Origin: an uncultured bacterium
Lineage (GTDB): Bacteria; Bacteroidota; Bacteroidia; Chitinophagales; CAIOSU01
DNA: 7,278 nucleotides
Assembly: GCA_903861055.1 (NCBI GenBank)
Contig: CAIOSU010000273.1
Coordinates: forward strand, 1-7,278
Direction: 5' to 3'
Shown: one piece after another, positions 6,358 through 7,278 of the stretch
Position numbering within the stretch: position 1 is the stretch's first letter
Layout of the letters: the number at the start of each line of letters is the position of its first letter
Notes under the pieces: model-generated
The model's database searches: none
What the model was told of the DNA's origin: nothing
The model's input: the letters and a program-made list of their open reading frames with translations, nothing else
Program-made: the position numbers and the translations under genes

Positions 6358-6395
6358 CCTTCGATCTCGTTTAAAACGAGACTCAGGACAGGCTC
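6358..6395. repeat. Hairpin inside a 'CCTTCGA...CTCAGGACAGGCTC' intergenic repeat
   Basis: TCTCGTTT (6365-6372) and AAACGAGA (6374-6381) are perfect complements around one base, so in practice a 7-bp stem with a TAA loop. They are flanked by CCTTCGA (6358-6364) and CTCAGGACAGGCTC (6382-6395). From memory, CCTTCGACAGGCTCAGGACAGG is a widespread repeat in many bacterial genomes; here the hairpin sits where its first CAGG would be. It lies beyond the 3' end of the LOG gene. Confidence 0.5.
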
Positions 6396-6449
6396 TTTTT
6401 AGGAGGGAAGTACTATGTACTAAGTGCTTCTTATTTCTCATTTCCTATT

Positions 6450-7034
6450 TCATGTGCTGCTGTGCTTATCTATCAATGGATTAATCACCGGCGGACTATA
6501 GTGCAGCATTTCGTTTAGGGCATCTTCTACCCTTTCGGTAAACAACATCATGCGGCGGTGGCGCTCTTTCAGCAGGCCCTCGGCGGCCATGTGGTCAAGC
6601 AGTTTTATTAGGTGGTCGTAATAGCCATTAATGTTGATCACTAATACTGGTTTGTGGTGTAGGCCCAATTGGCCCCAAGTAATGATTTCAAACAGTTCTT
6701 CCAACGTACCAAAACCGCCGGGCAAGGCAATAAAGCCATCGGCCATTTGCGACATCTGCTGCTTGCGCTCGTGCATGCTCTCTACCAAAATCAATTCACT
6801 CAAATTGGTATGGGCTATCTCTTTGCCTGCTAAAAAATGAGGCAGTACACCCGTGACCTTTCCACCGCCTTGCAGCACGGCATCGGCCACGGCACCCATA
6901 AGGCCCACCTTGGCACCGCCGTATATCAATCTAATATTGTTGCGGGCCAATATACTGCCCACTGCTTCGGCAGCTTGCCGGTAATCCTCCCGCTCCCCAA
7001 GGCTCGAGGCGCAAAACACACAGATACTTTTCAT
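6450..7034 (-). CDS. LOG-family cytokinin riboside 5'-monophosphate phosphoribohydrolase (TIGR00730 type)
   Basis: This is a Rossmann-fold cytoplasmic protein of the LOG family, often misnamed lysine decarboxylase. Characterised members remove ribose 5-phosphate from nucleoside monophosphates such as AMP or cytokinin nucleotides. With the start at 7034 it has 194 residues, the family length, and begins MKSICVFCASSLGERE. A second ATG two codons upstream (7040, MAMKSIC) is equally possible. The diagnostic motifs are YGGAKVGLMG (38-47), the active-site MHERK (Arg90, Lys91) and PGGFGTLEE (105-113). The open frame extends to 7175, but those 45 extra residues are unlike the family and would overlap rnhA. 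The C-terminal 15 or so residues (PPVINPLIDKHSST) look like a variable tail. The bacterial substrate is uncertain. It is divergent from rnhA, 104 bp away. Confidence 0.92.
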   Translation of the reverse strand: MKSICVFCASSLGEREDYRQAAEAVGSILARNNIRLIYGGAKVGLMGAVADAVLQGGGKVTGVLPHFLAGKEIAHTNLSELILVESMHERKQQMSQMADGFIALPGGFGTLEELFEIITWGQLGLHHKPVLVININGYYDHLIKLLDHMAAEGLLKERHRRMMLFTERVEDALNEMLHYSPPVINPLIDKHSST

Positions 7035-7126
7035 AGCCATGAATATAGCTATTAAACATGCAAATGACAATAGGTAAACGTGCCAACAATTGAATCGATG
7101 GGGCAGGAAAATGCTGATAAACCCCT

Positions 7127-7134
7127 TACCTTTG
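7127..7134 (+). promoter_or_regulatory. -7 promoter box immediately before rnhA
   Basis: TACCTTTG is a perfect match to the Bacteroidota -7 box TAnnTTTG. It ends only 4 bases before the rnhA ATG at 7139, so the transcript would start at or next to the start codon. No TTTG is seen 19-21 bases upstream, so the -33 part is weak. Confidence 0.45.
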
Positions 7135-7138
7135 CAAC

Positions 7139-7278
7139 ATGGATTTAGTGGAAATGTATACAGATGGCGCGGCAAAAGGCAACCCTGGTAGGGGTGGCTA
7201 TGGAACGATATTGAGGTATAAAGGGCACGAAAAAGAGCTTGCCGAAGGATACAAACACACCACTAACAACCGCATGGA
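7139..7278 (+). CDS. rnhA: Ribonuclease HI, N-terminal part, cut off by the window edge
   Basis: Ribonuclease HI cuts the RNA strand of RNA-DNA hybrids and removes R-loops and primer remnants. Only 46 complete codons are in the window. The product starts MDLVEMYTDGAAKGNPGRGG, which carries the first catalytic aspartate (Asp9, equivalent to E. coli Asp10) in the typical YTDGAxKGNPGxGGYG block. It continues ILRYKGHEKELAEGYKHTTNNRM. The next codon begins GA, and by family comparison it should be the catalytic Glu of the TNNRME motif. Full proteins are usually 145-160 residues, so roughly two thirds lie outside. The ATG at 7139 gives the expected N-terminal length. It is divergent from the LOG gene. 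Confidence 0.95.
   Translation, partial: MDLVEMYTDGAAKGNPGRGGYGTILRYKGHEKELAEGYKHTTNNRM

Larger units (their letters stand above)
6149..6449. other. Convergent intergenic region without a gene
   Basis: This 301-bp stretch lies between the ends of the aminotransferase and LOG genes. It holds two hairpin-forming elements (6181-6207 and 6358-6395) and a short inverted repeat, AGTAC-TAT-GTACT, at 6409-6421. I see no tRNA-like fold and no open frame with coding character. Confidence 0.7.

Noticed and set aside
7079..7085. Perfect sigma-54 -24 element TGGCACG on the minus strand upstream of the LOG gene
   Set aside because: There is no GC at the required -12 position, so the promoter match fails.
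7035..7175. N-terminal extension of the LOG protein
   Set aside because: It would run into the rnhA coding sequence, and the family starts at MKSICVFC.

Overview
The window looks like ordinary chromosomal DNA of a member of the Bacteroidota, probably a Chitinophagales- or Cytophagales-type organism. Several signs agree. Starts are preceded by A-rich stretches rather than Shine-Dalgarno sequences. Several genes have a Bacteroidota-type promoter (TTTG, 19 bp, TAnnTTTG). There is a lipocalin-like lipoprotein of the 'YDEGPxxSLRTK' kind, and the M23 peptidase and the aminotransferase resemble Bacteroidota versions. The genus cannot be told from the sequence.

Layout from left to right: groL (minus, its C-terminal end runs off the left edge), a repeat-rich gap, groS (minus), the groS promoter region with heptameric repeats, an outer-membrane beta-barrel gene and a lipoprotein gene (minus, one-base overlap), an M23 peptidase gene (minus), an aspartate aminotransferase gene (plus, divergent from the peptidase), a 301-bp convergent gap with two REP-like hairpins, a LOG-family phosphoribohydrolase gene (minus), and the start of rnhA (plus, runs off the right edge).

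Functionally there are four parts. groS and groL form the chaperonin operon. The peptidase, lipoprotein and barrel genes share a strand and are all envelope genes, the last two almost certainly co-transcribed and translationally coupled. The aminotransferase serves amino-acid metabolism, and LOG and rnhA are divergent housekeeping genes.

I found no undescribed multi-gene system, defence island, CRISPR array, mobile element or RNA gene. The points most worth a second look are a strong sigma-54 (-24/-12) promoter match placed correctly upstream of groS, two heptamer-repeat families around groS, a Cys in place of the usual zinc-ligand His in the M23 peptidase, and a possible leaderless rnhA transcript.
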